From NCBI RefSeq assembly GCF_900114045.1, contig NZ_FORQ01000005.1:1-64000 (forward strand): a DNA stretch of 64,000 bases. The letters are read 5' to 3'. Origin of the DNA: Kaistella treverensis (GTDB taxonomy: Bacteria > Bacteroidota > Bacteroidia > Flavobacteriales > Weeksellaceae). Under the pieces are notes generated by a model that saw nothing but the letters and a program-made list of their open reading frames with translations, was not told where the DNA came from and searched no databases. Numbering within the stretch: position 1 is the first letter of the stretch; every line of letters begins with the position of its first letter. Positions 16,068-25,185 of this stretch are shown piece after piece. The position numbers and the translations under genes are program-made.

Positions 16068-18116
16068 CTATTTAAAATCTTCAGGTTTTGATTTGTTAAG
16101 CTCGTAAGATTTTACATCCAGCTGCATGTCCTGCCCCATTTGGTTTACTTTGATGGTAAACGGCAACTTCACGCCGTCAACCTCTTTGTAATTAGAATAG
16201 TATGTAGGGACTTCAACTTCTTTACCCTGCATTTTCTGCTTTTTGATTTCAGCTACTTTTAAACCGGTTTTAACGTCGTAATAGTAAGTTGCATCTGCGG
16301 TTTTCACTGCATACGCATCTTCACCACTAATTTTCTCAATACCGGCTAAAGTGTAATCTTTCGAAGTTCCAAAAGTCAATTCCGGGAAAAGATTTTTCTC
16401 TTTTGCGTAAGTTGCCGCCATTTCTGCTGGCATATCCATTTTATTTCCCTGTGCCGACATGCTGCCTTTCGTTCCGTCGAAAGTAATTTTCTGCACGGTG
16501 TTTCCCATCATAGAAACTTCCATATTCATTTTTCCGCCAAGTGCCTGGGTATTTTTAATTCCCAATTCCATTCCCTGCATTTTGGTTGAAGAATTTGAAG
16601 AGATAGAAGTCACTTTTGAAACTTTGTCTTTACCGCCGATTGCTGTTAAATATTTATCAGCAACGCTGGCAACCGTTACATTTGCGTCAGCTTTTTTTAC
16701 TTCAGGTTTTGATGTGGGATTTCCGTATTTATCGAAATATTTCACCGGATAACCCAAAGTATCTAACTGATCTGCAAACTGGCTCGCTTTTCCTGCCACA
16801 AATATTCTCATATTATTTGGCTTGATGAAGCTGTCTGAAGCTTTTTGAACCTGCTCAACGGTCAATGCGTCGACGGATTTCAAATAATTGGTATAAAAAT
16901 CTTTCGGTAAATCCTGAGTAATCAGGTTTAAGGCAAAACGCGCCACGGTTTCCGGTCTTTCAAGGGAAAGAATGAAAGAACCTTTCAGTTTTTCTTTTGC
17001 GTTGCGCAATTCTTCCGGTTTAATGGTTTTAATTCCGTTAATTTCCGTCATGAATTCTTTAATGGCTTTGTCGGTAACTTCACCACGCACGTTGGCTGTT
17101 CCACCAAAACTGGAATCATATTTCGACGTATCCAAAGAAGTATAGGCGCCGTAGGTAAATCCATTTTTCTCGCGGAGATTCATATTTACGCGGGTTTCCA
17201 AACTTCCGCCACCCAAAATATAATTCGCTGTTGTAGCGGCAAAATATTGTGGATCTTTCATTTTCAAGTTATGCAGATCACCTAAAAGCACAACAGATTG
17301 CGCCGCAGTCGGCACATCTACGACATCAATTTCTGTTTTCGCAACATTAGCAAAAGTGGGCATCGCCGGATATTTATAATCCGATTTTTTCCAGCTGCTG
17401 AAGGCATTTTCTATCATTTTCTTTACCTCAGCATATTTCACATCGCCGATGACAACTAAATAAGCATTGTTTGGCGCGTAAGATTTTTTGTAATAATCCT
17501 GAACATCAGCCAAAGTGATTGCGTTCAAGGTTTCTTCAGTTTCAAACTCGCCTTTCGCGGTATTTTTTCCGTAAGTTAAAACATTGAAAACGCGGTTTCC
17601 GATCGCCTGTGCGCTCAGCTCACTGGATTTCAAACCTGCAATTCCTCTTTCTTTGGACTTACTTAATTCTTCAGCAGAAAATTTTGGGTCAATGACTCCA
17701 GACGCAAAAAGCGACAAGATTTCCGGGTAATATTTTGAAAGCGTGTTTGCGCTCGCACCGTTTGGTCCATAATTAATGGAAGCACCTAAGAAATCTACTT
17801 TTTTGTTGAAGTCGTCTTTGGAAATTTTTGAAGTTCCGCTTCCCAACAAATCCGCCATAATTCCGCTTACACCGGCTTTATTTCCTTCTACCATCGGTGG
17901 ATGATCGAAAGTTAAAGTCGTGTTCACGCGTGGCAGCTTGTGATCTTCCACCACCATCACCGTTAAACCGTTTTTCAGTTTAAAGGATTGTGGTTTTGCG
18001 ATATTTACAGTCGGAGTGGGTCCCGGCGTCGGCATTTTGTTCAGGTCGATCGTCTGTGCGCTCAGAAAGCCAGAAACAAAAAATACGGCCGCAATACTAT
18101 ATAATGATTTTTTCAT
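16068..18116 (-). CDS. M16 family peptidase-like protein, catalytically incomplete, with C-terminal extension
   Basis: 682 residues with a signal peptide (1-20, ending GFLSAQ). Residues about 45-455 form the two M16 halves, but the HxxEH zinc motif is absent at the expected position (GVSGIMADLLGSGTSK). The second half carries the SLDTSKYDSSFGG / NVRGEVTDKAI region expected of the non-catalytic subunit. Residues about 485-682 are an added domain (LTAIGGKDKVSKVTSISS, then DYTLAGIEKISGEDAYAVK and SNYKEVDGVKLPF) that resembles the LolA/LppX-like lipoprotein-binding fold. It lies 6 bp downstream of the catalytic M16 gene, so the two probably form one heterodimeric periplasmic protease. Confidence 0.9.
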   Translation of the reverse strand: MKKSLYSIAAVFFVSGFLSAQTIDLNKMPTPGPTPTVNIAKPQSFKLKNGLTVMVVEDHKLPRVNTTLTFDHPPMVEGNKAGVSGIMADLLGSGTSKISKDDFNKKVDFLGASINYGPNGASANTLSKYYPEILSLFASGVIDPKFSAEELSKSKERGIAGLKSSELSAQAIGNRVFNVLTYGKNTAKGEFETEETLNAITLADVQDYYKKSYAPNNAYLVVIGDVKYAEVKKMIENAFSSWKKSDYKYPAMPTFANVAKTEIDVVDVPTAAQSVVLLGDLHNLKMKDPQYFAATTANYILGGGSLETRVNMNLREKNGFTYGAYTSLDTSKYDSSFGGTANVRGEVTDKAIKEFMTEINGIKTIKPEELRNAKEKLKGSFILSLERPETVARFALNLITQDLPKDFYTNYLKSVDALTVEQVQKASDSFIKPNNMRIFVAGKASQFADQLDTLGYPVKYFDKYGNPTSKPEVKKADANVTVASVADKYLTAIGGKDKVSKVTSISSNSSTKMQGMELGIKNTQALGGKMNMEVSMMGNTVQKITFDGTKGSMSAQGNKMDMPAEMAATYAKEKNLFPELTFGTSKDYTLAGIEKISGEDAYAVKTADATYYYDVKTGLKVAEIKKQKMQGKEVEVPTYYSNYKEVDGVKLPFTIKVNQMGQDMQLDVKSYELNKSKPEDFK

Positions 18117-18122
18117 TTTCGT

Positions 18123-19436
18123 TTATTTTTTTTCTGGTAAATAGTTAATAATAACGCGCTGGTTGCTGTTCAGGTATTTTTTTGCCGCTTCGCGAATGTC
18201 TTCACGCGTAATATTTCGGTAAATATCAATTTCTTTGTTGATAAGGTTCGTGTCGCCTTTTAATACGTGCGCTGTGGCGAGTGAGCTCGCTATTCCCTGA
18301 ATACTTGAATTTGCATTTACAAACTGATTTTCAAACTGATTCTGAAGTTTCTGGAAATCTTCTTCGCTGATAAGCGTCGTCTGTAATTTTTTCACTTCTG
18401 CATCAATGTCAGCGCGCAAAGCAGCTTCAGTAGTGTTTCCTAACGGAATGGCAAAAAATGCAAAAACGCTGTAATCTTCCTGACCAAGATTTATTGCCTG
18501 CACCTGCAGCGCTTTTTTATCCTGATCAACAAGTTTTTTGTAAAGTACAGAGGATTTCCCGTTGCTTAAATAAGAAGAGATCATATCTAAAACTTTAGAA
18601 TCGCGCGTTTTATCACCCGGTGTTCTGTATGTGTACAGGTAAGCCGGCAGCTGAATATTCGGATCGGTGTAAGTCATTACCGTTTCCTGCGTAATCGGAT
18701 CTTCTTTCGGCAAATTTCTTACAACCGGCGCACCTTTCGGAATTCCCGCAAAATAAGCGTCAATTAATTTCTTCGCTTCAGCGGTTTTAAAATCTCCGGC
18801 AACGACCAAAGTGGCGTTGTTCGGCACGTAATATTTTTTGAAGAAAGTCAAAAATTCTTCCAGTTTAGCAGAATCCAGATCTTCCATTTCACCAATCGTG
18901 GTGTTTTTGTACGGGTGATTTTTAAACAAACCGGTTTTTATGGCTTTCATGATATTCCCGTACGGCTGGTTGTCCACACGCATTCTTTTTTCCTCTTTCA
19001 CCACTTCGTTTTGTGTATCAACGCCAATTTGGTTAATTACCGGATGTCTCAACCTTTCAGATTCCATCCACAAACCGAGTTGAAGGTTGTTAGACGGGAA
19101 AGTTTCGTAGTAATACGTTCGGTCATCGGTCGTGTTCGCGTTGTTAGAACCGCCGTTTGCGCCCACGATTTTCATCCATTCACCGCGCTTGATGTTCGGC
19201 GTGCCTTCAAAAAGCAAATGCTCAAAAAAGTGCGCAAAACCCGTACGGTTTGCAATTTCATCTTTGGCACCCACGTGATACATCACCGCGGTGGTAACTA
19301 CAGGCGCTTTGTTGTCCTGGTGCAGAATCACATGCATGCCGTTGGGCAAATCATATTCTTCAAACTTAATTTCCTGAGCCTGTGACAAAACTCCCAAAAG
19401 CAGGAGGCCAAAAGCTGAAAAAGATTTTTTTATCAT
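18123..19436 (-). CDS. M16 family zinc metallopeptidase (catalytic subunit)
   Basis: 437 residues with a signal peptide (1-21, ending SQAQ). The inverted zinc motif HxxEH is intact at His69-Glu72-His73 (HFFEH), and the downstream metal ligand Glu lies in NEVVKEEKRM near 150. The size fits the pitrilysin/insulinase or mitochondrial processing peptidase beta-subunit class. It degrades or processes peptides in the periplasm. The inactive homologue follows 6 bp downstream, matching the known active/inactive pairing of M16B enzymes. The substrate is unknown. The upstream spacer carries the dispersed motif and an 80-bp repeat. Confidence 0.92.
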   Translation of the reverse strand: MIKKSFSAFGLLLLGVLSQAQEIKFEEYDLPNGMHVILHQDNKAPVVTTAVMYHVGAKDEIANRTGFAHFFEHLLFEGTPNIKRGEWMKIVGANGGSNNANTTDDRTYYYETFPSNNLQLGLWMESERLRHPVINQIGVDTQNEVVKEEKRMRVDNQPYGNIMKAIKTGLFKNHPYKNTTIGEMEDLDSAKLEEFLTFFKKYYVPNNATLVVAGDFKTAEAKKLIDAYFAGIPKGAPVVRNLPKEDPITQETVMTYTDPNIQLPAYLYTYRTPGDKTRDSKVLDMISSYLSNGKSSVLYKKLVDQDKKALQVQAINLGQEDYSVFAFFAIPLGNTTEAALRADIDAEVKKLQTTLISEEDFQKLQNQFENQFVNANSSIQGIASSLATAHVLKGDTNLINKEIDIYRNITREDIREAAKKYLNSNQRVIINYLPEKK

Positions 19437-19549
19437 AATATTATATTAATTCTATCATTAATAAGTAGTGCATTTGTCGTAATCGTTACACAATTTATAA
19501 AGATTTCTGCAAGCTGCCGCGAGGTTTGCAGAAAAAGTTGCTAAAAGGG

Positions 19550-19580
19550 AAAAATTTGCGCTTTTAGCAGCATATTTTTC
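19550..19580. repeat. Dispersed A/T-flanked hairpin motif, copy in a divergent promoter region
   Basis: An A-run, then TTTGCGCTTTTAGCAGCA, then a T-rich arm. It lies between the divergent M16 and oxidoreductase genes, a place where a terminator is not expected. Confidence 0.6.
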
Positions 19581-19650
19581 TGGGTGCCTTTTTCCGTCTT
19601 CCAGTCCCTCCCGATTTTACATCGGGCTCCGTTCAAGCCGGGGAGCAGAT
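19581..19650. repeat. 80-bp class repeat, copy 1
   Basis: It begins GGGTGCCTT, contains TCCGTCTTCCA, an internal hairpin CCCGATTTTACATCGGG, and ends GCTCCGTTCAAGCCGGGG. The same start and end blocks recur at 33355-33437 with a different central hairpin. It is gene-free and much richer in GC than the surrounding spacer. Confidence 0.7.
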
Positions 19651-19714
19651 TCCGCAACAATCCAAACTGATTTTTCAAAAAAAAAGACTTTATATTTGTT
19701 AAAATTTACATTTT

Positions 19715-20779
19715 ATGCAGCTGGTAAAAGTGGGGCTTTGCGCCTTCGGGATGAGTGGAAAAATCTTCCACGCGCCGTTTATTAAAGAACATCCGGGATT
19801 TTTTCTTTCCGCAATTGTGGAACGCACCAAAAACGACTCGAAAGCAGATTATCCCGACGCTGAAATCTTTCGTTCCGTTGAACAAATGCTCGCAAACGCC
19901 GACATCGATTTGGTTGTGGTAAATACGCCGGTGCAGACGCATTTCGAATACGTAAAATTAGCCCTTGAAGCAGGTAAAAATGTAATCGTAGAAAAACCGT
20001 TTACCGTAAATTCCGCAGAATCCGAAAAATTGGTCGAAATAGCGGCAAATAAAAATCTATTTCTCAGCGTGTACCAAAACCGCCGCTTCGACCGCGATTT
20101 CCTTCAGGTAAAAAACGTTCTGGACTCCGGAAAATTAGGAAACTTAAAAGAAGCTGAAATCCGTTTTGACCGTTTCCGTCCGGAGCCAAGTTCTAAGGAA
20201 CACAAAGAAAATCCCGACTTGCCGGGTTCCGGTGCGCTACACGATTTGGGTTCCCACCTCATCGATCAGGCGACGCAGCTTTTCGGTTTTCCGGAAAAAC
20301 TTTTCGCGGACGTTTTCTCCATGAAAGGTTCCAAGTTTGCAAATGACTATTTTGAGATCATTCTGTATTACAAAAAGAATTTGCGCGTGCGCCTAAAATC
20401 CTCCGTTTTCAGCAAAGAAGCACACAACGCTTATATTTTTCACGGTGAAAAGGGCAGTTTTTTGCAGGAAAGAACCGATTCTCAGGAAGCGGAACTGGTA
20501 GCTGGCGCGCGACCGATATTCAATGAAATCTGGACAAAATCTTTATTTGAACCCGATGGAATTCTGACTTTCATTAATGAAAATTCCGACACGGAAAGAA
20601 TCCTGACTTCCAGCGAAGCGGGCGATTATATGCAGTATTACGATGAAATTTATGAACATATTGTTTTTGGCGCTGCACTTCCTTCACCCGGAACGCAAAT
20701 CATTCAAAACATGAAAATTATCGATGCAGCTTTAGAAAGCGCTGAGAAAGAAAAAGTAATCGATTTAAAAAACTTTTAA
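19715..20779 (+). CDS. Gfo/Idh/MocA family NAD(P)-dependent oxidoreductase
   Basis: 354 residues. The N-terminal Rossmann fold opens with VGLCAFGMSGKIFHAPFI, and the second family hallmark EKPF, whose Lys is catalytic, lies near residue 93 (VIVEKPFTVNS). The C-terminal alpha/beta domain includes SGALHDLGSHLIDQA, which contributes the catalytic His. These enzymes oxidise or reduce sugars, inositols or related compounds; the substrate is not readable here. A -7 box TATATTTG lies at 19691-19698, 16 bp before the start. The gene stands alone and ends at a hairpin terminator. Confidence 0.9.
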   Translation: MQLVKVGLCAFGMSGKIFHAPFIKEHPGFFLSAIVERTKNDSKADYPDAEIFRSVEQMLANADIDLVVVNTPVQTHFEYVKLALEAGKNVIVEKPFTVNSAESEKLVEIAANKNLFLSVYQNRRFDRDFLQVKNVLDSGKLGNLKEAEIRFDRFRPEPSSKEHKENPDLPGSGALHDLGSHLIDQATQLFGFPEKLFADVFSMKGSKFANDYFEIILYYKKNLRVRLKSSVFSKEAHNAYIFHGEKGSFLQERTDSQEAELVAGARPIFNEIWTKSLFEPDGILTFINENSDTERILTSSEAGDYMQYYDEIYEHIVFGAALPSPGTQIIQNMKIIDAALESAEKEKVIDLKNF

Positions 20780-20785
20780 ATTGAA

Positions 20786-20814
20786 AAAAATGCCACTTTA
20801 ATGGCGTTTTTTTT
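20786..20814 (+). terminator. Terminator of the oxidoreductase gene
   Basis: TGCCA and TGGCG form a short stem around CTTTAA, between an A-run and eight T residues. Confidence 0.65.
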
Positions 20815-20848
20815 GTTTTAACTTCAAAAATAAAAACCGAAGAAAAAC

Positions 20849-20872
20849 CACAATTTCCTGCTGGAAATTGTG
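20849..20872. repeat. Hairpin repeat, copy 1, upstream of the zinc-finger gene
   Basis: Arms of 10 bp, CACAATTTCC and GGAAATTGTG, with loop TGCT. The same arms recur at 21301-21324 with loop TGTC, so the two copies bracket the zinc-finger gene. Confidence 0.75.
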
Positions 20873-20939
20873 CATTTCAATTTTATAAATCGAAAGGAAC
20901 GGATATTGTTGCAAAACCCATTAATTAAAATAAGTATAT

Positions 20940-21209
20940 ATGAAATGTCCAAATTGTAATGTCAGTTTAGTGATGACTGACCGCAGTGGTATCGAAATAG
21001 ATTATTGCCCAGATTGTAGAGGCGTGTGGCTGGATCGCGGCGAACTCGATAAAATTATTGAACGTGCGACCCCTGAAACTCCAGCACCGCAACAGCAACA
21101 ATACCAACAGCCAACACAAAGTTATACCGACCGTCGCGACTATTCCAGAAACGACGATTATCGTTATAAAAAGAAAAAAGGCTTGTTAGGAGATCTTTTT
21201 GATTTTTAA
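20940..21209 (+). CDS. zf-TFIIB-type zinc ribbon protein
   Basis: 89 residues. The zinc ribbon uses Cys3-x-x-Cys6 and Cys23-x-x-Cys26, followed by the conserved GVWLDRGELDKI. A low-complexity Gln/Pro stretch (about 49-60) and a Tyr/Arg/Asp-rich segment lead to a basic KKKKGLLGDLFDF tail. Family members are widespread, and the role is not established; the ribbon may bind metal only or nucleic acid. The gene stands alone, bracketed by two copies of one hairpin. Confidence 0.85.
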   Translation: MKCPNCNVSLVMTDRSGIEIDYCPDCRGVWLDRGELDKIIERATPETPAPQQQQYQQPTQSYTDRRDYSRNDDYRYKKKKGLLGDLFDF

Positions 21210-21293
21210 ATTGAGACTCAATTTGTCTGGTGTGGGATGATTTATCAAAAAATGGTTCTTATTATACCGCTCTAAAATTTACCCGCTATTTCA

Positions 21294-21332
21294 AAAAAAG
21301 CACAATTTCCTGTCGGAAATTGTGCTTTCATT
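21294..21332. terminator. Hairpin repeat copy 2, probable bidirectional terminator
   Basis: The CACAATTTCC / GGAAATTGTG stem is extended by AAAG/CTTT, with a run of A before and a T-rich tail after. It lies between the convergent zinc-finger and J-domain genes. Confidence 0.75.
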
Positions 21333-21349
21333 TAATATAATATGAAAAA

Positions 21350-21796
21350 TTAATCGGTCATTACCTCACCGCTTTTGCGGTAGGTGTAATTACCGTAGAT
21401 ATGTCGGCGCGCAAAACGGCTCGGCGAATCAGAATTCACCATTTTATTGTAGGTATTTCGAGGAACGCCAATGTATTCGTACATTTTCCCGTTAAAATGC
21501 TGCACTTTAAGAATGGATTTTTCCAGATAAAAATCCTGAATTATCGAATTTTTAATGGTTTCGGTATATTCTTCCTTATATTTTTCCTGAGTTTCCGGAT
21601 TGATGCTCACCAAAAAATGATACGCTTCAATCACCGATTTACTCACTTCTTCCGCTTCCAGTTTTGCCGCTTCATCATTCACAAATTTATCAGGATGCGA
21701 ATCTTTCATCGTATTCCGGTAAATTGTTTTGAGTTCTTTTAAAGTTGCTGTTTTGTCAACGCCCAAAAGTTTTCTGTGTTCTCCGATTTTTTTCAT
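21350..21796 (-). CDS. J-domain plus KTSC-domain protein
   Basis: 148 residues. The J domain (about 5-65) has the essential HPD triad at His34-Pro35-Asp36, which stimulates Hsp70 ATPase. The C-terminal KTSC-like domain (about 85-145) contains FNGKMYEYIGVPRNTYNKMVNSDSPSRF and ends with the conserved HIYGNYTYRK. KTSC domains are small and of unknown role, often found in toxin or RNA-related contexts. The protein lacks the zinc and client-binding regions of DnaJ, so it probably recruits DnaK to one specific client. Confidence 0.85.
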   Translation of the reverse strand: MKKIGEHRKLLGVDKTATLKELKTIYRNTMKDSHPDKFVNDEAAKLEAEEVSKSVIEAYHFLVSINPETQEKYKEEYTETIKNSIIQDFYLEKSILKVQHFNGKMYEYIGVPRNTYNKMVNSDSPSRFARRHIYGNYTYRKSGEVMTD

Positions 21797-21879
21797 AACC
21801 TGTGCGTGTTTTTTGCGCGTGCAAAAGTAAGCAATTAAAATTTAACAGGTTACAGTAATTTTTATAAAAATTTTTAAAA

Positions 21880-22611
21880 TCAATTTTGCATTTTTCGGCT
21901 TTCGGTGTTCATCCATTTATCCCAAAAAGTAAAAAATAAGCCGTAATTGGTATTGAATTCTTTGTGGTGATAATGATGATGTGTGGCGTCAATCCACAAT
22001 TTACCAAAGGAACTTTTCCGAAAAAATTCAGGATAAATTTCAATATCCAAATGATTTACAAAACTGCTGAAGGTCATAAACAGCAGGTAAAAAAGCAAAA
22101 CATAAACATTTAATGGAATGATTAAAAGCAGAATTGGTAAAATTAAAGCTTCCAGAATACTTTCCCACGGATGAAACGAAAACGCCGTCCACGGCGTGGA
22201 ACTCAAGCTGTCATGATGTACTTTGTGTACCACTTTGTAGATTTTCGGAACGTGCATCGCGCGGTGAATCCAATAATAATAAGTTTCGTGCAAAAGCAAA
22301 ATTATAATTAAACTTACGGGCAAATACCAGTATCCAAATTTAGCCGGATCGAGGTAAATTGCCGTAAAATCATTGAGCCAAAGCCAATACGTAATAGCGC
22401 CAAAAAAGGCAAAAATGCCCGAAGAAATTACGCTCCAGTAAATTTCTTTCCGCACCTGATTTTTTTTCAAAGGCCGCTGACTCAGGATTTTTTTTTCGGT
22501 TTTATTGTTTTTGGTTTTCAAATAATAAGAAAAGAAAAATCCGGCCGTGATGAAATAACGGATCAGAAGTATCGCGAAAAAGATGAAAACAAAACCAAAA
22601 AAATTTGCCAT
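21880..22611 (-). CDS. Sterol desaturase / fatty acid hydroxylase family membrane protein
   Basis: 243 residues with about four membrane segments. The di-iron histidine clusters of the family are present: HETYYYWIHRAMH, HKVHHDS and a final HHHYHH near the C-terminus (DATHHHYHH). Members use O2 and two iron ions to hydroxylate or desaturate lipid chains. Bacteroidota homologues act on unusual membrane lipids or carotenoids; the substrate here is unknown. The gene lies 38 bp downstream of the MscS channel gene on the same strand, so the two may be co-transcribed. Confidence 0.88.
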   Translation of the reverse strand: MANFFGFVFIFFAILLIRYFITAGFFFSYYLKTKNNKTEKKILSQRPLKKNQVRKEIYWSVISSGIFAFFGAITYWLWLNDFTAIYLDPAKFGYWYLPVSLIIILLLHETYYYWIHRAMHVPKIYKVVHKVHHDSLSSTPWTAFSFHPWESILEALILPILLLIIPLNVYVLLFYLLFMTFSSFVNHLDIEIYPEFFRKSSFGKLWIDATHHHYHHKEFNTNYGLFFTFWDKWMNTESRKMQN

Positions 22612-22649
22612 TTAAACCCGATATTTTTTCAAAATTACAAATTACTTTT

Positions 22650-23573
22650 TTAGCGTTTCACACCTTCCGGAAACTGAACTTTTTCCGGCGCGTTATTTAA
22701 AACCGGCAACACCGCTTTCAAAATCCTGGTTCTGCGCCCGGTTGTATCAGAAGGTTCTACGGGATAACTGATGACAGCTTCCAGCCACGCAAAAGTGTTG
22801 TTCCGGAAATAAACCGAAGCTTCCCACTGGCTGTATTTCCACTTTTCAAATTTCGGATATTTTGTCGCGAAATCCTGCTTCGCGGCATTGAGCAAACATT
22901 CTTCCACATAAGGCAAATCACTTGTAAAAGCAATTTGCAGCGCCGTTTCATTCCAAATAAAAGGCATTTGTGGCCCGGAATAATTCGTGATTTCTTCCTT
23001 TAAGATCAAACTATTCGGAAAACGGATGGTTCGTCCGCTCCTCCGGTCATTTCCCAGATAATCGCCACTGATTTCTAAAATCGAAGTATCCAAATAATTG
23101 ATTTCCACCACATCGCCGCGGAAATTTTTAATTTGTATTCGGTCTCCGACCAAGTATGAACGCCGAAAAATGAGGTAAATCCACGCGATAAAAGAAGCAA
23201 TCGGCGCCTGCAGTGCAAAACCGACAACCAAGGAAATTAAACCAAAACTGACTGCCGCCGCATATAAATTTTGAAACAGAAAAGACGCCGCCACGATGAC
23301 GCTAAACATTATCGCGAGAAATCTCACAATGCGCAATAAATTGTAGCGGTCACCTTCCAGATTATCCTGACTGTTGATAAGCCGCTCTAAAACCTTGCTG
23401 ATGAGAAAAATTACTGCAATCAAAAAAAGACTGAAAGAGAATTTTCGCACAAACGGTATATATTCCCGGAATGGCTCGAAAACCGGTAACATCACCAAAT
23501 AATAAGTCGCGATCAGCAACAGGGCAAATGACCCGTAAATCATAATCCATTTTTTATTATCGCGATTTCCCAT
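22650..23573 (-). CDS. Mechanosensitive ion channel, MscS family
   Basis: 307 residues. Four hydrophobic segments occupy about 10-155, including the pore-lining stretch AAAVSFGLISLVVGFALQAP. The MscS beta domain follows (RSYLVGDRIQIKNFRGDVVEINYLDT), then a cytoplasmic alpha/beta part. It opens under membrane tension to release solutes on hypo-osmotic shock. The Gly/Ala-rich pore helix is conserved. The cytoplasmic vestibule is shorter than in large MscK-like channels. A dispersed-motif copy lies 80 bp upstream, between this gene and tyrS. Confidence 0.9.
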   Translation of the reverse strand: MGNRDNKKWIMIYGSFALLLIATYYLVMLPVFEPFREYIPFVRKFSFSLFLIAVIFLISKVLERLINSQDNLEGDRYNLLRIVRFLAIMFSVIVAASFLFQNLYAAAVSFGLISLVVGFALQAPIASFIAWIYLIFRRSYLVGDRIQIKNFRGDVVEINYLDTSILEISGDYLGNDRRSGRTIRFPNSLILKEEITNYSGPQMPFIWNETALQIAFTSDLPYVEECLLNAAKQDFATKYPKFEKWKYSQWEASVYFRNNTFAWLEAVISYPVEPSDTTGRRTRILKAVLPVLNNAPEKVQFPEGVKR

Positions 23574-23650
23574 TTTACTTTTTCTGAGAAAAAGGTAAGA
23601 AAAAAAGTGTGCAGGCGCAAACTTTAATTAAAGTAAGAAAAAGTTATTTC

Positions 23651-23683
23651 GAAAAAAAATGCTGTTTTAGCAGCAAATTTTTT
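23651..23683. repeat. Dispersed A/T-flanked hairpin motif, near-perfect copy
   Basis: Eight A, then TGCTG-TTTTAG-CAGCA, then AA and six T. A second related palindrome with core CTGCTTTTTCAGCAG follows at 23696-23723. Both lie between the divergent MscS and tyrS genes. Confidence 0.7.
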
Positions 23684-23758
23684 AATTAAATGACAGAAAT
23701 TCCTGCTTTTTCAGCAGAATTTCATTTAGAGTCTTCCGCGCAGTCCCGGCAAAAAACT

Positions 23759-23766
23759 TATCTTTG
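23759..23766 (+). promoter_or_regulatory. -7 box of tyrS
   Basis: TATCTTTG matches TAnnTTTG and lies 23 bp before the tyrS start. No clear -33 TTTG was seen. Confidence 0.45.
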
Positions 23767-23789
23767 CACCTGAAAAAATTGCAACAAAA

Positions 23790-25085
23790 ATGAACGCTTT
23801 TATTGAAGAATTGAAATGGCGCGGCCTTTTTGCCGACATGATGCCGGGAACCGAAGAACAACTGAATAAGGAAATGACTACGGCGTATATCGGCTTCGAT
23901 CCTACCGCAGATTCGCTTCATATCGGAAGTTTAATTCAGATAAAAATATTGGCGCATTTTCAGCAACACGGTCACAAACCAATCGCTTTGGTGGGCGGTG
24001 CAACGGGCATGATCGGCGATCCTTCCGGAAAATCAAGTGAAAGAAATGCGCTTGATGAAGCAACATTAAATCATTACGTGGACTGCCTGAAAAATCAACT
24101 TTCCCGCTTTTTAAAATTCGACGGAACGGAAGCCAACAGCGCAGAAATGGTGAATAATTACGATTGGATGAAAGATTTTTCCTTCCTGGAATTTATCCGC
24201 GAAGTCGGCAAAAACATCACCGTAAATTACATGATGGCGAAGGATTCAGTAAAGAAAAGAATTACGGGCGAAGGCGGTGCAGAAGGCATGAGTTTCACCG
24301 AATTTTCTTACCAGCTTTTGCAGGGTTATGATTTCTTTCATTTATATAAAGCGAAAAATGTGCGTCTGCAAATGGGCGGTTCCGACCAATGGGGAAATAT
24401 CACCACCGGAACTGAACTGATCCGCCGAAAAGCGCAGGGCGAAGCTTTTGCCCTCACGGTTCCATTGATTACAAAAGCCGACGGTTCGAAATTCGGAAAA
24501 TCTGAAGCGGGTGAAAATTACTGGCTGGATGCTAAAAAAACGTCGCCGTACAAATTCTACCAGTTCTGGGTAAATGCCACCGACGCTGATGCGGAAAGAT
24601 TCATTAAATTCTACACTTTCTTGTCAAAAGAGGAAATTGAAAATTTAATTGCAGAGCATCAAACCGCGCCGCACGAAAGAAAACTACAGAAAAAACTTGC
24701 AGAAGAAGTAACCGTTTGGGTTCACAACCGTGAAGAATATGAAAAAGCTGTAAAAGCTTCGGAAATTCTGTTCGGCCGCTCCACTGCAGAAGATTTGGTA
24801 AATCTGGATGAAGCCACTTTTTTGGAAGTTTTTGAGGGTGTGCCGCAAAAAGAAATCGCTGTTGATGAAGTTGTGGGCGGAAATCTTATCGATTTGATTT
24901 CCGAAAAATCCGGATTTTTAAAATCAAAAGGTGAAGCGCGCCGTGAATTAGCAGGAAATTCTATTTCCATTAATAAAGAAAAAGTAACCGAAACTTTCCA
25001 AATTGAAAAAAAAGATCTTATTGATGGCAAATTTTTGCTTTTACAAAAAGGGAAAAAGAATTATTTCATTGTAAAAGCCATTTAA
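23790..25085 (+). CDS. tyrS: Tyrosyl-tRNA synthetase
   Basis: 431 residues, the standard bacterial length. The class I signature HIGS is at 44-47 ([10 protein letters not shown]), and the KMSKS-like loop is KFGKS (near 235, in [18 protein letters not shown]). The tyrosine-binding region [14 protein letters not shown] and QGYDFFHLY match TyrS and not TrpS. A C-terminal S4 RNA-binding domain (about 365-431, [18 protein letters not shown]) contacts the tRNA long arm. It charges tRNA-Tyr with tyrosine. It is monocistronic, ending at the hairpin at 25121. Confidence 0.97.
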   Translation: MNAFIEELKWRGLFADMMPGTEEQLNKEMTTAYIGFDPTADSLHIGSLIQIKILAHFQQHGHKPIALVGGATGMIGDPSGKSSERNALDEATLNHYVDCLKNQLSRFLKFDGTEANSAEMVNNYDWMKDFSFLEFIREVGKNITVNYMMAKDSVKKRITGEGGAEGMSFTEFSYQLLQGYDFFHLYKAKNVRLQMGGSDQWGNITTGTELIRRKAQGEAFALTVPLITKADGSKFGKSEAGENYWLDAKKTSPYKFYQFWVNATDADAERFIKFYTFLSKEEIENLIAEHQTAPHERKLQKKLAEEVTVWVHNREEYEKAVKASEILFGRSTAEDLVNLDEATFLEVFEGVPQKEIAVDEVVGGNLIDLISEKSGFLKSKGEARRELAGNSISINKEKVTETFQIEKKDLIDGKFLLLQKGKKNYFIVKAI

Positions 25086-25120
25086 AATCTGAAAAGAAAT
25101 ATTTAACATAATATTATGAG

Positions 25121-25146
25121 AGCCGGAAGATTTCCGGCTTTTATTT
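25121..25146 (+). terminator. Terminator of tyrS
   Basis: AGCCGGAA pairs with TTCCGGCT around GAT, followed by a T-rich tail. Confidence 0.85.
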
Positions 25147-25161
25147 TTAAAGATTTCACCT

Positions 25162-25169
25162 TATCTTTG
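25162..25169 (+). promoter_or_regulatory. -7 box of the desaturase gene
   Basis: TATCTTTG matches TAnnTTTG, 16 bp before the start codon at 25186. Confidence 0.45.
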
Positions 25170-25185
25170 TCTTTAATATTTTATT

